Assembly: GCA_006383075.2 (NCBI GenBank)
Contig: SMNH02000011.1
Span: 86,854-150,853 of the forward strand
Direction of reading: 5' to 3'
Source: Kordia sp. TARA_039_SRF
GTDB taxonomy: Bacteria > Bacteroidota > Bacteroidia > Flavobacteriales > Flavobacteriaceae
Length of the DNA stretch: 64,000 bases
Shown here: in pieces, positions 18,069-27,478 of the stretch
How positions within the stretch are numbered: position 1 is the first letter of the stretch
Layout of the letters: each line of letters starts with the position of its first letter
The notes under the pieces: model-generated
What the model saw: only the letters and a program-made list of their open reading frames with translations
Databases searched by the model: none
What the model was told of the DNA's origin: nothing
Translations under genes and position numbers: made by a program

Positions 18069-19928
18069 GTGAATTATTTATCCGTCGAAAATATTACCAA
18101 ATCTTATGGTGAACGTGTTTTGTTTGAAGATATTTCTTTTGGTATTAATAAAGACCAAAAAGTAGCATTTATCGCTAAAAATGGTACAGGAAAAACGTCT
18201 TTATTAAACATCATTACAGGTCGTGAAGAAGCGGATAGCGGACAAATTACCTCTCGAAAAGGAATTCACATGGCGTTTTTATCGCAAAATGAAGACTTGG
18301 ATTTGAATTTAACCGTGGAAGAAACCATTTTTGCTTCCGACAATCCAATTTTAGATATTATTGCCAATTACGAAAGTGCATTATTAAATCCTTCAGACAC
18401 AGAAGCGTACCAAAAAGCGTTTGAAAAAATGGAAGTTCACAATGCGTGGGATTTTGAAACGCAGTACAAGCAAATTCTATTCAAATTAAAGCTGGAAAAT
18501 TTATCGCAAAAAGTTAAAAATCTGTCTGGTGGACAGAAAAAACGACTCGCTTTAGCAACAATTCTCATTAACAAACCCGATTTGCTAATTTTAGACGAGC
18601 CTACGAATCATCTGGATTTGGAAATGATTGAATGGTTGGAAGATTATTTTAAAAAAGAAAATATCACGCTGTTTATGGTAACGCACGATCGCTATTTTTT
18701 AGAACGCGTGTGTAATGAAATTGTAGAGTTGGAAAATGGTCAGTTATACAATTACAAAGGCAGTTATTCGTATTATTTAGACAAAAAAGAAGCTAGAATT
18801 CAAGCCGAACAAGCCTCTGTTGAAAAAGCTAAAAATTTATTCAAAAAGGAACTCGATTGGATGCGTCGTCAACCGAAAGCACGAACCACGAAATCCAAAT
18901 CGAGAATTGATGATTTTTATGTGATTAAAGAAAAAGCACATCAACGCCGAAAAGAACATGAAGTACAGTTGGAAATCAACATGGAACGCATGGGAAGTAA
19001 GATTTTGGAGTTGCACAATGTTTCTAAATCGTTTCAAGAAAAAGTATTGCTCGACAAGTTTGAATACGTCTTTAAAAAAGGCGAACGCATCGGAATCATT
19101 GGAAAAAATGGTACTGGAAAATCTACTTTTCTCAACTTAATTACAGGACGATTGAAGCCTGATGCGGGAAAAATTATTGTCGGTGACACCATCAAATTCG
19201 GCTATTACACACAAAGCGGTATCAACCCGAAAGAAGGTCAAAAAGTGATTGATGTGATTAAAGAATTCGGCGAATATATTCCACTGAAAAAAGGCAGAAT
19301 GATTTCGGCAGCACAATTACTAGAACGCTTTTTATTTGACCGAAAACGACAATACGATTTTGTAGAAAAATTGTCTGGTGGCGAATTGAAACGCTTGTAT
19401 TTGTGTACGGTTTTGATTCAGAATCCGAATTTTTTAATTCTCGATGAGCCAACGAACGATTTGGATATTGTAACGCTCAATGTGTTGGAAAGTTTTCTGC
19501 TCGATTTTCCGGGTTGCTTGCTCGTAGTTTCGCACGACCGCTACTTTATGGACAAAATTGTAGACCATTTGTTTGTCTTTCGTGGAAACGGTATTATTGA
19601 AGATTTCCCAGGAAATTATTCTGATTTCAGAGCGTATGACGATAGTCTTGAACCAGAAACTGAAACAACTGAAAAGAAAGAAAAGAAAACGTGGCGACAA
19701 GATGATAGCGATAAACTCAGCTATAACGAACAAAAAGAATACAAGCGCTTGGAGAAAGATATTCAACGTTTAGAAGAAGAAAAAGAAGCGATTGAAGCTT
19801 TGTTTGTGACAGGTGAATTGTCACAGGATGAAATTCAGGAGAAATCGTTGGAATTGCAAAAAATCATCAACGAATCAGAAGAAAAAACGGAGCGCTGGTT
19901 TGAATTGGCTTCAAAAATTGAGGAATAA
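18069..19928 (+). CDS. ABC-F family ATPase (Uup/EttA-like)
   Basis: A soluble duplicated ATPase (619 aa) of the ABC-F group, which acts on ribosomes or nucleic acid rather than transport. The first domain has IAKNGTGKTSLLNII, LSGGQKKRLALA and LLILDEPTNHLDL. A charged linker follows (about 240-320), and the second domain has IIGKNGTGKSTFLNLI, LSGGELKRLYLC and FLILDEPTNDLDI. The C-terminal 60 residues form a coiled coil (EYKRLEKDIQRLEEEKEAIE), as in Uup. The start is a GTG at 18069 giving VNYLSVENITKSYG; no ATG is available, and any upstream extension would run antisense through wza. It is followed two bases later by a methyltransferase gene. Confidence 0.92.
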   Translation: MNYLSVENITKSYGERVLFEDISFGINKDQKVAFIAKNGTGKTSLLNIITGREEADSGQITSRKGIHMAFLSQNEDLDLNLTVEETIFASDNPILDIIANYESALLNPSDTEAYQKAFEKMEVHNAWDFETQYKQILFKLKLENLSQKVKNLSGGQKKRLALATILINKPDLLILDEPTNHLDLEMIEWLEDYFKKENITLFMVTHDRYFLERVCNEIVELENGQLYNYKGSYSYYLDKKEARIQAEQASVEKAKNLFKKELDWMRRQPKARTTKSKSRIDDFYVIKEKAHQRRKEHEVQLEINMERMGSKILELHNVSKSFQEKVLLDKFEYVFKKGERIGIIGKNGTGKSTFLNLITGRLKPDAGKIIVGDTIKFGYYTQSGINPKEGQKVIDVIKEFGEYIPLKKGRMISAAQLLERFLFDRKRQYDFVEKLSGGELKRLYLCTVLIQNPNFLILDEPTNDLDIVTLNVLESFLLDFPGCLLVVSHDRYFMDKIVDHLFVFRGNGIIEDFPGNYSDFRAYDDSLEPETETTEKKEKKTWRQDDSDKLSYNEQKEYKRLEKDIQRLEEEKEAIEALFVTGELSQDEIQEKSLELQKIINESEEKTERWFELASKIEE

Positions 19929-19930
19929 AT

Positions 19931-20695
19931 ATGTGGTATCAAGTTTTTGCATACTTAAAATTCTTGTTCAAATCTTCCAATCAGCACGGAATTCATTCGC
20001 CGTTTGTGTATGACTTAGTAACGAAGTGTTTTTACGACACCACTCCAAGAGAACATTACAAAGTCATTGAGAACTATCGTCAAGAATTATTACAAAATCA
20101 CACCGAAATTGAAGTTACCGATTTTGGCGCAGGAAGCAGAGTATTTTCATCCAACAAGCGAAAAATTTCTGCGATTGCTAAAAATGCAGGAATCACCAAA
20201 AAACGCGCGCAACTCTTGTCACGCCTGACTTCCTATTTGAATTGTAACAAATGTTTAGAATTGGGAACTTCGCTCGGCATTGGTACCATTGCCATGAAAA
20301 ATGCTACCGATGTGTACACGATTGAAGGTTGTCCTGAAACAGCTAAAATCGCGGAACAACAGTTGCGGAAATACGAAATGGACAATGTTTCTATGACCAT
20401 TGCGCCGTTTGAGAAATCGGTTTCACTTTTCGCTGACGAATTGTTCGATTTGGTCTATGTTGATGGAAATCATCAAAAAGCAGCAACACTATCCTATTTT
20501 GAACAATTGCTCAAAAGCGCGCACAACGACACAGTTTTTATCTTTGACGACATTCACTGGAGCAAAGAAATGACCGAAGCATGGGAAATCATTAAAAATC
20601 GTCCTGAAGTTACTGTTACAATTGATACGTTTTTCTGGGGATTTGTATTTTTCCGAAAAGAACAAGTAAAAGAACATTTTATTGTACGTTTGTAA
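19931..20695 (+). CDS. SAM-dependent methyltransferase (O-methyltransferase-like)
   Basis: A 254-residue protein starting MWYQVFAYLKFLFKSSNQHG and continuing IHSPFVYDLV, a start common in Bacteroidetes homologues. The SAM motif is CLELGTSLGIGTIAM near 112, with YTIEGCPETAKIAEQ (acidic ribose loop) and LVYVDGNHQKAATLSYFEQLL. FIFDDIHWSKEM near 205 is the metal-site-like part of class I O-methyltransferases. The substrate is unknown. It lies two bases after the ABC-F gene and three before a membrane-protein gene, so the three probably share a transcript. Confidence 0.82.
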   Translation: MWYQVFAYLKFLFKSSNQHGIHSPFVYDLVTKCFYDTTPREHYKVIENYRQELLQNHTEIEVTDFGAGSRVFSSNKRKISAIAKNAGITKKRAQLLSRLTSYLNCNKCLELGTSLGIGTIAMKNATDVYTIEGCPETAKIAEQQLRKYEMDNVSMTIAPFEKSVSLFADELFDLVYVDGNHQKAATLSYFEQLLKSAHNDTVFIFDDIHWSKEMTEAWEIIKNRPEVTVTIDTFFWGFVFFRKEQVKEHFIVRL

Positions 20696-20698
20696 GCT

Positions 20699-22549
20699 AT
20701 GTTGGGATTGATTTTTACAACCATAACACTTTTAATTTCGCTTTTAGGAAGCATGTTGTTTTTGCAACGAAAGTTCAAAATTAATGCTAGCTTCTCGCCT
20801 ATTCTGACCTTTTGTGTATTAGGAATATTGTTGACTTTTGGTTTGATGATTGGCATCTTGCAAATTGTTACGTATCTACTGTTTTCTCTTGGTTTGGCTA
20901 GTTTTGGATATTATCTATTTGATTATTTCAGAAATGGCAGAAAAGAAATTCTCGTTGAATTTCCATTGCGAATTTTTATAGTATTGTTCGGATTGAGTTT
21001 TTTACTGTACGGAAACGCCTATTTTTCTGCGTGGGATGAATTCAGTTTTTGGGCAGTCGCGCTGAAAGAATTGGTCGTAACGAACGAAATGTACGGTTTA
21101 AACTTTACTGACTTTCCAGAATATCCGCGTATTACGACGTTGATTCAGTACTATTTCAACAAAACCATTTCAGGAAGTTTGCATGAAGGTATTAGTATTT
21201 CTGCACATGTAGTGTTTTCGCTAGCGTTTATTCCGATGATTTGCTACCAACGTAAAAAACACTATTTGAACCTGATTTTGACGTGTATCGTACTGTTTTT
21301 AGCGTATCAAGTGTTATGTACGCCGATTTACTTTTTGTATGCTGATAATTACATTGCGATGTTATTAGGTGTCGGATTGGCGTTTTATTTTTTGATTGAG
21401 AATAAACAAAAAGCATTAGTATATGCCGCAATTCCCTTAGCGGCGTTGACCTTGACAAAACCAATTGGAATGTTATTTAGCGTCATTGGATTGGGAATTA
21501 TTGGTGTAAATTATCTCTGGACGAGCAATATTCGCGCACAGTTTTTACAAAAAATAAAACCTTTAGCCATTGCAGGATTGTTGGTATTGCTCACTTTTGG
21601 AAGTTGGAAAGCATTTATTGCTGTCAAAAACACACAACCCATTTCCAAAACAACTACGCAGATTACGCTTGAAAACATTCAAAATCCACCAGACCATTAT
21701 TACCCCATTCGCGATGCATTTGTGGATGCGTTTTTCTTTGGCGGACAAGAAATCGGAAGTGCCATTTTAAAACCTGCAACACTGCAAAAAGACCTTAAAA
21801 AATACACTGGAATCAACTTGTCGTTTTTAAAAGATGCTTCAAACATTAAAATTAGTGCGCTTGTCGTGATACTGTTTTTGATAAGTATCGCATTATATTA
21901 TAGAAAACAACTGCTCTCCTACTTTCCTAAAAAATACAGTTTTGCCATGTTAGCAAGTACAATTTTGTTAGCAATCATTGGTTATGCCATTTTATTATTA
22001 TTTATCTATGCCTTTGTGTTTTACGAAATCACGCGAAAAGAAGCTGGTGAATTGGCAAGTTATTATCGCTATATGGGAAGTTTGTTATTGGCGTTCTTTT
22101 TCTTTTTAAGTATTTTAATTTATAATTCTAAAAGAAAACACACATACTACATTCTGACAGTTTTGCTGCTTTTTCTACTCGTATTGCCACGCTCTTTTTT
22201 TCCAAATTTGATCAATTCTACACCAAAAACTACCGTAGAAAACAGATTGAATATCCAAAAACAATTCGCATCTATAATTACACAAAAAAACATCCTAAAA
22301 GCAGCGTTTATCAGTTATGACAATATTGAAGATATTACACAATATCATCTAAAATACGAACTTTTACCAATTGAAGTCAATAACGAACCGATTACATTTA
22401 CAGCATTAACAACCAACAAGACGATTTCTGAAATCAAAGAAAAACTAGCAACCTATGACATCATTATTTTGAAACAAGAGGAAAGTGCTGAAATACAGCA
22501 GTTTTTTGTAGAAAATGGTTTTGAGAAGTCAATTTATATTTTGGAATAA
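20699..22549 (+). CDS. Polytopic membrane protein, possibly GT-C-like
   Basis: A 616-residue protein with about 11-13 hydrophobic helices and a soluble C-terminal part of roughly 100 residues. After the third helix or so comes a loop with NAYFSAWDEFSFWAVALKEL; an acidic residue in the first large loop is typical of GT-C glycosyltransferases using lipid-linked sugars. The tail (KAAFISYDNIEDITQYHLKYELLP) looks like a small alpha/beta domain. I do not recognise a specific family. Assignment as a sugar transferase or glycan-related membrane protein is inference from topology and the loop motif. Confidence 0.6.
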   Translation: MLGLIFTTITLLISLLGSMLFLQRKFKINASFSPILTFCVLGILLTFGLMIGILQIVTYLLFSLGLASFGYYLFDYFRNGRKEILVEFPLRIFIVLFGLSFLLYGNAYFSAWDEFSFWAVALKELVVTNEMYGLNFTDFPEYPRITTLIQYYFNKTISGSLHEGISISAHVVFSLAFIPMICYQRKKHYLNLILTCIVLFLAYQVLCTPIYFLYADNYIAMLLGVGLAFYFLIENKQKALVYAAIPLAALTLTKPIGMLFSVIGLGIIGVNYLWTSNIRAQFLQKIKPLAIAGLLVLLTFGSWKAFIAVKNTQPISKTTTQITLENIQNPPDHYYPIRDAFVDAFFFGGQEIGSAILKPATLQKDLKKYTGINLSFLKDASNIKISALVVILFLISIALYYRKQLLSYFPKKYSFAMLASTILLAIIGYAILLLFIYAFVFYEITRKEAGELASYYRYMGSLLLAFFFFLSILIYNSKRKHTYYILTVLLLFLLVLPRSFFPNLINSTPKTTVENRLNIQKQFASIITQKNILKAAFISYDNIEDITQYHLKYELLPIEVNNEPITFTALTTNKTISEIKEKLATYDIIILKQEESAEIQQFFVENGFEKSIYILE

Positions 22550-22635
22550 GCTTATTTGTTTTAAAGTCTGCTCGAGTTTCCAACCCAAAATTCATGACAA
22601 TCTCTTTCTAAAAATAACAGTATTCTACTCTAACA

Positions 22636-25185
22636 CTAATTTTTAATTATTTTATATACATTTTTATAGCCCTTGGTATTTTCTTTAATTACTAAAAAGT
22701 AAAATCCACTATCAAAAGAAGACATATCTAGGTTGTTTTCTGAAGTTGTTTTTTCGAAAATTAATTCACCTGTTTGCGTAAGCAATTGTAAGCTATATAT
22801 TTCACCATCCACACTATTCCAATTGACAGAAGCAACAAAAGGGTTAGGATACACCTGTAATTTATGTAAACTATTATCATTTTCAACTTCTTCAATTCCT
22901 AAGGTCTGTGAAATATTTTTGTAGACAGATATTAATCCATAAAATGAAGAATAGTTATCAATAAACAAATCATCTTTACCGTCATTATTATAATCATACA
23001 AAAGCAAATCCCCTCTGGTATATGGATCAGACGCGCCGTAATAAGCTGTATAAGAGTCTACCGGAATTTTAGAGAAATTTAAAAAATCTGTTGTTTTGTA
23101 ATAAAAAATATTGTTTGTGTATGTAATACGATTATAATTCCATGCATATATCTCATTAATACCGTCGCCATCGCCATCAAAAAATTCTATATCTTCAATA
23201 TTCAAATTTTCAATAATAATTGATTGAAAGTTATTTTGACCATCATTTTTGAAAAATAAAAATGAATATGGACGATTTGGATTTGTATTGATATTATACA
23301 CAAAAAAATCTAAATCACCATCTTGATCAACATCCTTGATTTTCACATGACTTCTACTGTAAGCACCCGTAAATGTTGCCAAGCTATTACCTGAAAATTG
23401 CCCATTTGTGTTTTCTAGCAAATTCATTTCTGATATCCACTGATTGTTATCATAGTAATAATTGTGCATCAATAAGTCAATCTGACCATCATTATTAAAA
23501 TCATCAAAAGCAAATGCAGTTGGTGTAATATTAGTGACACCATTGATTACTAAAGGTTGAATAGTCCCAAAATCGATTCCATTATTATTTCTTATCCAAT
23601 AAAAACCACTACTTACTGTAGAAGTAAATAAGTTGTAAAGGATGATGTCTTTAAAACCATCGCTATCAATGTCCGCAAAAGAAACACCATTAGCTCCAAA
23701 ATTAGTAGGAAGGTTAATCGATTGGATGTATTCAAAATTATCGCCTCCTAAATTTTTAAACACTTTAACAAAATCTGCAAAATCTGCAAAATCGACAATG
23801 TCACCTATGTTGTCATTATTAAAGTCAGTGACATAATGAGTTATATCACTAGCAGCATTAGGATTAGATATTACACCTATCAAATTTTGCATTTCACTCA
23901 ATTCATTATTCGAGGTTTTTTCAAAATAAGCCAACCCTAATTGTGTGCCTACACAAATATCTTCAACACCATCTCCATTCATATCTATAACAGAGAAATC
24001 ATTTGGTAATATAAATTGTTGAACGCAAATAGTTTTGTCTACAGGATTATCGATATCATTATTAATGAGTATCATAATATTTTGACTAGAGTTTGTAGTG
24101 TAAGTGAAATCTAAATTATTATCATTATTGAGGTCTAAAAATTTGAATTGATTTAAGTTAAAAGTAGTTATTTCAAAATTTGCCAAAACTGTCTCAACAG
24201 GACTAAATACATTATTTTGAATCTCAAATTTATAGATATTATGATGATCATCTACAGTTAATAAAGCAACATAAACGGCGAAAACTCCATTCCCTTCATC
24301 TTTAATATGAATTGAATGATTATTGTTGTAATAAGTATTTAAGGGAATATTATCTACAACCATTACATCATTCACAACCACATATTGATCAAAATTAAAA
24401 TCAAAATACTTTGCCCATACTGCGCCATTTTTTAAATATAATATGTCTTTGTACCCATTCCCATCTAAATCAATAACTCCAAACGATTCTAGCGAAGAAG
24501 TAGCCTGTAAAGGAGTAGGCTGAATGAAATTACCAGTATCATCATCGTATAAGTGAATTTTCAACTTATTATAATCCCATATATACAAATCTAAATCTCC
24601 ATCATTATCAAAATCCTCAATTTTATGAATATAGTTAAATGTGCCTACCGGAATTAAAAACTCAGCTGGCAGCAGTCCTCCATTTTGATTATTCAGTAAA
24701 ACGTATGCGTCATTGTTATTATTAATAGCAATCAAGTCCGTAAAACCATCCCCATTATAATCAACTTTTTCAGGGTGAATTGAATAGGAACCATTAAAAC
24801 TTTGAACGCTTGTTTCTGCACTAAAAGTACCATCTTGTAAATTATACAAAACTCCTATGGTATCGAATTGTTGATACGTTATTAAATCAGGATAGTTGTC
24901 ATTATTTAAATCTAATGATGTAATGGGATTAATTCCAGTGGCTATCAAAGTTGACGGACTAGCATTAAAATTACCATTTTCATTCTTCTGTAATAGAGCA
25001 TTTCTTGAATTAGGGACGCCATATTTTATAATATCTAAATCATTATCATTGTCGAAATCATCATAAATTATGTTTACACTTATGGAATCATAATCATATA
25101 GGTTGACTTTATCTTCAAAATTTATTTGTCCTGACACTGTATTAAAAACAAATAACACTAAAGTAAAGAGTAGTTTTTTGTGCAT
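22636..25185 (-). CDS. FG-GAP/VCBS repeat protein with T9SS sorting domain
   Basis: A secreted 849-residue protein. A signal peptide (MHKKLLFTLVLFVFNTVSGQ) is followed by many repeats built on DxDNDxDxDL or DLNNDNxxD, as in FDNDNDLDIIKYG and DFDNDGDLDLYI. These are Ca-binding FG-GAP/VCBS blades of a beta-propeller. The last 85 residues are a T9SS type A sorting domain (LQVYPNPFVASVNW ... FYFLVIKENTKGYKNVYKIIKN), so it should be exported across the outer membrane and attached to the surface or released. The coding sequence looks more A+T-rich than its neighbours. It is convergent with the membrane-protein gene before it. A ligand cannot be deduced. Confidence 0.85.
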   Translation of the reverse strand: MHKKLLFTLVLFVFNTVSGQINFEDKVNLYDYDSISVNIIYDDFDNDNDLDIIKYGVPNSRNALLQKNENGNFNASPSTLIATGINPITSLDLNNDNYPDLITYQQFDTIGVLYNLQDGTFSAETSVQSFNGSYSIHPEKVDYNGDGFTDLIAINNNNDAYVLLNNQNGGLLPAEFLIPVGTFNYIHKIEDFDNDGDLDLYIWDYNKLKIHLYDDDTGNFIQPTPLQATSSLESFGVIDLDGNGYKDILYLKNGAVWAKYFDFNFDQYVVVNDVMVVDNIPLNTYYNNNHSIHIKDEGNGVFAVYVALLTVDDHHNIYKFEIQNNVFSPVETVLANFEITTFNLNQFKFLDLNNDNNLDFTYTTNSSQNIMILINNDIDNPVDKTICVQQFILPNDFSVIDMNGDGVEDICVGTQLGLAYFEKTSNNELSEMQNLIGVISNPNAASDITHYVTDFNNDNIGDIVDFADFADFVKVFKNLGGDNFEYIQSINLPTNFGANGVSFADIDSDGFKDIILYNLFTSTVSSGFYWIRNNNGIDFGTIQPLVINGVTNITPTAFAFDDFNNDGQIDLLMHNYYYDNNQWISEMNLLENTNGQFSGNSLATFTGAYSRSHVKIKDVDQDGDLDFFVYNINTNPNRPYSFLFFKNDGQNNFQSIIIENLNIEDIEFFDGDGDGINEIYAWNYNRITYTNNIFYYKTTDFLNFSKIPVDSYTAYYGASDPYTRGDLLLYDYNNDGKDDLFIDNYSSFYGLISVYKNISQTLGIEEVENDNSLHKLQVYPNPFVASVNWNSVDGEIYSLQLLTQTGELIFEKTTSENNLDMSSFDSGFYFLVIKENTKGYKNVYKIIKN

Positions 25186-25585
25186 TTTTTGGTTGAAATT
25201 TTAAATTAATATGATTTTTAGGTCCAATCAAATTACTTGGTGATGAGGGATAAATTTATTATTCTGTGGTATTGTAAAGATTGTTATTATTTGAAATGTA
25301 ACCTAACTCTTTCAAGAATTGGTTTGTGCTCAAAACTACAATATTCTTATGCAAAGGCAAAATCATCTGGTTTTTTAATTTTTAAATTGATAAAAGTAAA
25401 GAAATTCATATGTAAAGAGGAATTTGCTATCATTTCAAAATGAATTTCATAATTAAGAAACTAGTAACAAAGTTGCTGACTAGAGTTTGTAAACAAACTC
25501 CATTTTCCATAAAAAAGCACAATTATTCATTAGAAATAAAGTAATTTCGTAGTAATTTATATATTTAAGCCCAAAATCTATTAAA
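25186..25585. other. 400-bp A+T-rich intergenic region with one hairpin
   Basis: The region separates two divergent genes and should hold both promoters. The only structure I see is GAGTTTG-TAAA-CAAACTC (25483-25500), a perfect seven-base stem without a T-tract. A 68-codon plus-strand frame (25237-25443) has no recognisable features and is not annotated. Confidence 0.6.
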
Positions 25586-26401
25586 GTGAGTGATACACGT
25601 TTACAGGAAGTCTTAGAAGTCAATAAAAAGCAGAAAGAGTTCTACAATGTGAAAAAGAAAAATTTCGCAACGAGACTTTGGTCGTTTATGCGAAATAAAT
25701 TGTTGTCCGATTTCCGAAAAGAACTGCAAATCAATGAGCAAGTATATGAAAAACACAAAGCTTGGCTGGGTGATTTGTCCGATAAAAAAGTATTGGATTT
25801 AGGTTGCTACGCAGGAAATCACTTGAGTCTCTATTTGGCTGAAAATGCCAAAAGCTATTTGGGAATCGATTTAAGCGACAAAGCTATCGGACAGTTGAAT
25901 GAGCGTCTAAAAGACATTCCAAACGCCAAAGCGGAAGCAGTCGATTTTTTATCGCCAGAATTTGCAGAAACAGATTTTGACATCATTTATGCGTATGGTG
26001 TGTTGCATCACTTTGAAAGTTTGGATTTACTATTTGGCAAACTCAAAGAAAAATTAGCCGATGACGGCATCTTAATTTCTTATGATCCGCTAAAAACAAG
26101 TCTGCCATTGCGCATTATTCGCGGTTTGTACCGACCTTTTCAATCGGATGCAGATTGGGAATGGCCATTTACAAAGAAAACCGTACAGCGCTTTCACAAA
26201 GAATTTAAGGTTGTTGAACGTAGAGCAATTTTAGGAAGTTCCAAATGGGCATTTTTCCTAAACTTGATTCCGATAAGTGCTGAAAAAAAATTGAACTATA
26301 TCAAAAAATTGCATCAAAAAGATTGGGAACAATCCAAAACTAACGACCGTCATTTGTATACCTGCATGCATTTGACTATGTTAATGAAACAACAAAACTA
26401 A
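25586..26401 (+). CDS. Class I SAM-dependent methyltransferase
   Basis: A 271-residue methyltransferase with motif I VLDLGCYAGNHLSLYLAE near 72, IDLSDKAIGQLNERL (acidic loop), and DIIYAYGVLHHFESLDLLF near 135, the UbiE/Methyltransf_11 pattern. The C-terminal portion (QRFHKEFKVVERRAILG) matches a lid region, with a basic tail. The start codon is GTG (MSDTRLQEVLEVNKKQ); no better ATG precedes the SAM motif at a sensible distance. The substrate is unknown. Three very small membrane ORFs follow immediately, starting one base after the stop. Confidence 0.83.
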   Translation: MSDTRLQEVLEVNKKQKEFYNVKKKNFATRLWSFMRNKLLSDFRKELQINEQVYEKHKAWLGDLSDKKVLDLGCYAGNHLSLYLAENAKSYLGIDLSDKAIGQLNERLKDIPNAKAEAVDFLSPEFAETDFDIIYAYGVLHHFESLDLLFGKLKEKLADDGILISYDPLKTSLPLRIIRGLYRPFQSDADWEWPFTKKTVQRFHKEFKVVERRAILGSSKWAFFLNLIPISAEKKLNYIKKLHQKDWEQSKTNDRHLYTCMHLTMLMKQQN

Positions 26402-26402
26402 T

Positions 26403-26561
26403 ATGAGTACAGAATTAATCGTTTTTATCATCATCGTTGCCGTATTAGCGCCTTTATTATTCATCAACGCAAGAAAAAGCAAAAGACGTCTCAACGACCG
26501 TAAAAATCGTGGGTTTATGAGTGATTATTTGGATAAGAAAGAAAAGAACAAAGATGCTTGA
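26403..26561 (+). CDS. Small one-helix membrane protein (52 aa)
   Basis: ATG at 26403, one base after the methyltransferase stop, to TGA at 26561. The protein starts MSTELIVFIIIVAVLAPLLF, a single N-terminal helix, then a strongly basic segment (ARKSKRRLNDRKNRG) and a charged tail ending KNKDA. The positive-inside rule puts the tail in the cytoplasm. Its stop overlaps the next tiny ORF by eight bases. Function unknown; it is below the length most gene callers trust, but the overlap chain supports it. Confidence 0.65.
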   Translation: MSTELIVFIIIVAVLAPLLFINARKSKRRLNDRKNRGFMSDYLDKKEKNKDA

Positions 26562-26682
26562 TTGGAAATTACCAGTTGCAATCGCTATTGGTTTTTTCTT
26601 TGTGTATTTGTCTAATAAAAAAGTGATGAAAAAGTTAAAAAATCATCCAAAAAATAAAAAAGACGACGATCATGAGACTTAG
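26554..26682 (+). CDS. Small one-helix membrane protein (42 aa)
   Basis: ATG at 26554 overlaps the preceding ORF's stop by eight bases; TAG ends at 26682. Sequence features are LPVAIAIGFFFVYLS (one helix) followed by a lysine-rich tail (KKVMKKLKNHPKNKK) ending DDDHET. It has the same layout as its neighbours: short hydrophobic N-terminus, basic cytoplasmic tail. It overlaps the third tiny ORF by 11 bases. Function unknown. Confidence 0.6.
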   Translation: MLDWKLPVAIAIGFFFVYLSNKKVMKKLKNHPKNKKDDDHET

Positions 26683-26755
26683 AATCATCCTCATTGCGGT
26701 TATTGTTGGAATTATTCTTTTGTATGCGTATCAGCGTAACAGGAGAAACCGATAA
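26672..26755 (+). CDS. Very small one-helix membrane peptide (27 aa)
   Basis: ATG at 26672 overlaps the preceding ORF by 11 bases; TAA ends at 26755, 19 bases before the cobalamin adenosyltransferase start. The peptide has a helix (IILIAVIVGIILLYAY) and a basic end (QRNRRNR). At 27 residues it could be chance, but hydrophobic-then-basic layout and tight overlap match the two ORFs before it. Confidence 0.5.
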   Translation: MRLRIILIAVIVGIILLYAYQRNRRNR

Positions 26756-26774
26756 ATTGTTAAGAAAAAGAAAC

Positions 26775-27350
26775 ATGAAAATTTACACAAAAACAGGCGA
26801 TAAAGGAACCACTGCCCTATTTGGCGGCACGCGCGTTCCTAAACATCATATTCGTATTGACAGTTACGGAACGGTTGACGAACTCAATTCACATATTGGC
26901 TTATTGCGCGATCAGGATATCAATCCGCATTATCAAAACGTATTGATGGAAATTCAGGATTTGCTTTTTACGGTTGGAGCGGTGCTCGCTACCGATCCTG
27001 AAAAGGCAACTTTAAAAAACGGAAAAGACCGTTTAAACATTCCTAAAATTTCAGAAGCAGAAGTAGCTGTATTAGAAAAAGAAATGGACACCATGAATGC
27101 CGAATTGCCACCAATGACTCATTTTGTCTTGCCTGGCGGACATCAAACCGTGTCATTCTGTCATATTGCGCGTTGTGTGTGTCGCAGAGCAGAACGTTTA
27201 GCCACAGCACTTTACGAAGTAGAACCGTTTGACGAATATACGCTAAAGTACCTAAACCGACTTTCTGACTACCTTTTTGTGTTGGCACGAAAGTTGTCGC
27301 ATGATTTGCAAGCGAACGAAATAAAATGGATTCCTAAAAAGAATTCGTAA
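26775..27350 (+). CDS. ATP:cob(I)alamin adenosyltransferase, PduO type
   Basis: The protein (191 aa) transfers adenosyl from ATP to cob(I)alamin, giving coenzyme B12. ATP-binding TKTGDKGTTALFGGTRVPKHH lies at the N-terminus, YGTVDELNSHIGLLRD follows, and RCVCRRAERLATAL near 133 is the PduO/MMAB signature. TLKYLNRLSDYLFVLAR near 165 closes the trimer active site in homologues. The frame extends upstream to 26694, but ATG 26775 gives the family start MKIYTKTGDKG. It probably serves B12-dependent enzymes encoded elsewhere. Confidence 0.92.
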   Translation: MKIYTKTGDKGTTALFGGTRVPKHHIRIDSYGTVDELNSHIGLLRDQDINPHYQNVLMEIQDLLFTVGAVLATDPEKATLKNGKDRLNIPKISEAEVAVLEKEMDTMNAELPPMTHFVLPGGHQTVSFCHIARCVCRRAERLATALYEVEPFDEYTLKYLNRLSDYLFVLARKLSHDLQANEIKWIPKKNS

Positions 27351-27426
27351 ATCATTCAAAATTAAGGAAATAAGCTTCCTTTAAAATACGTTCTTAAAAA
27401 TAATGTGTAAATAATGATTTTTTTAC

Positions 27427-27456
27427 TTGACTTTTTCATTTAAAAATTTATTTTTG
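27427..27456 (+). promoter_or_regulatory. Bacteroidetes-type promoter for the DUF2795 gene
   Basis: A TTG at 27427-27429 and TATTTTTG at 27449-27456 match the -33/-7 pattern (TTG, then TAnnTTTG) with 19 bases between. The DUF2795 ATG is 22 bases further on. Confidence 0.55.
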
Positions 27457-27478
27457 CAAAAAATTAATATCGAAAAAT

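Noticed and set aside
25237..25443. A 68-codon plus-strand frame in the 400-bp gap
   Set aside because: No recognisable domain, signal or neighbour relation; low-complexity A+T-rich coding; best explained as chance.
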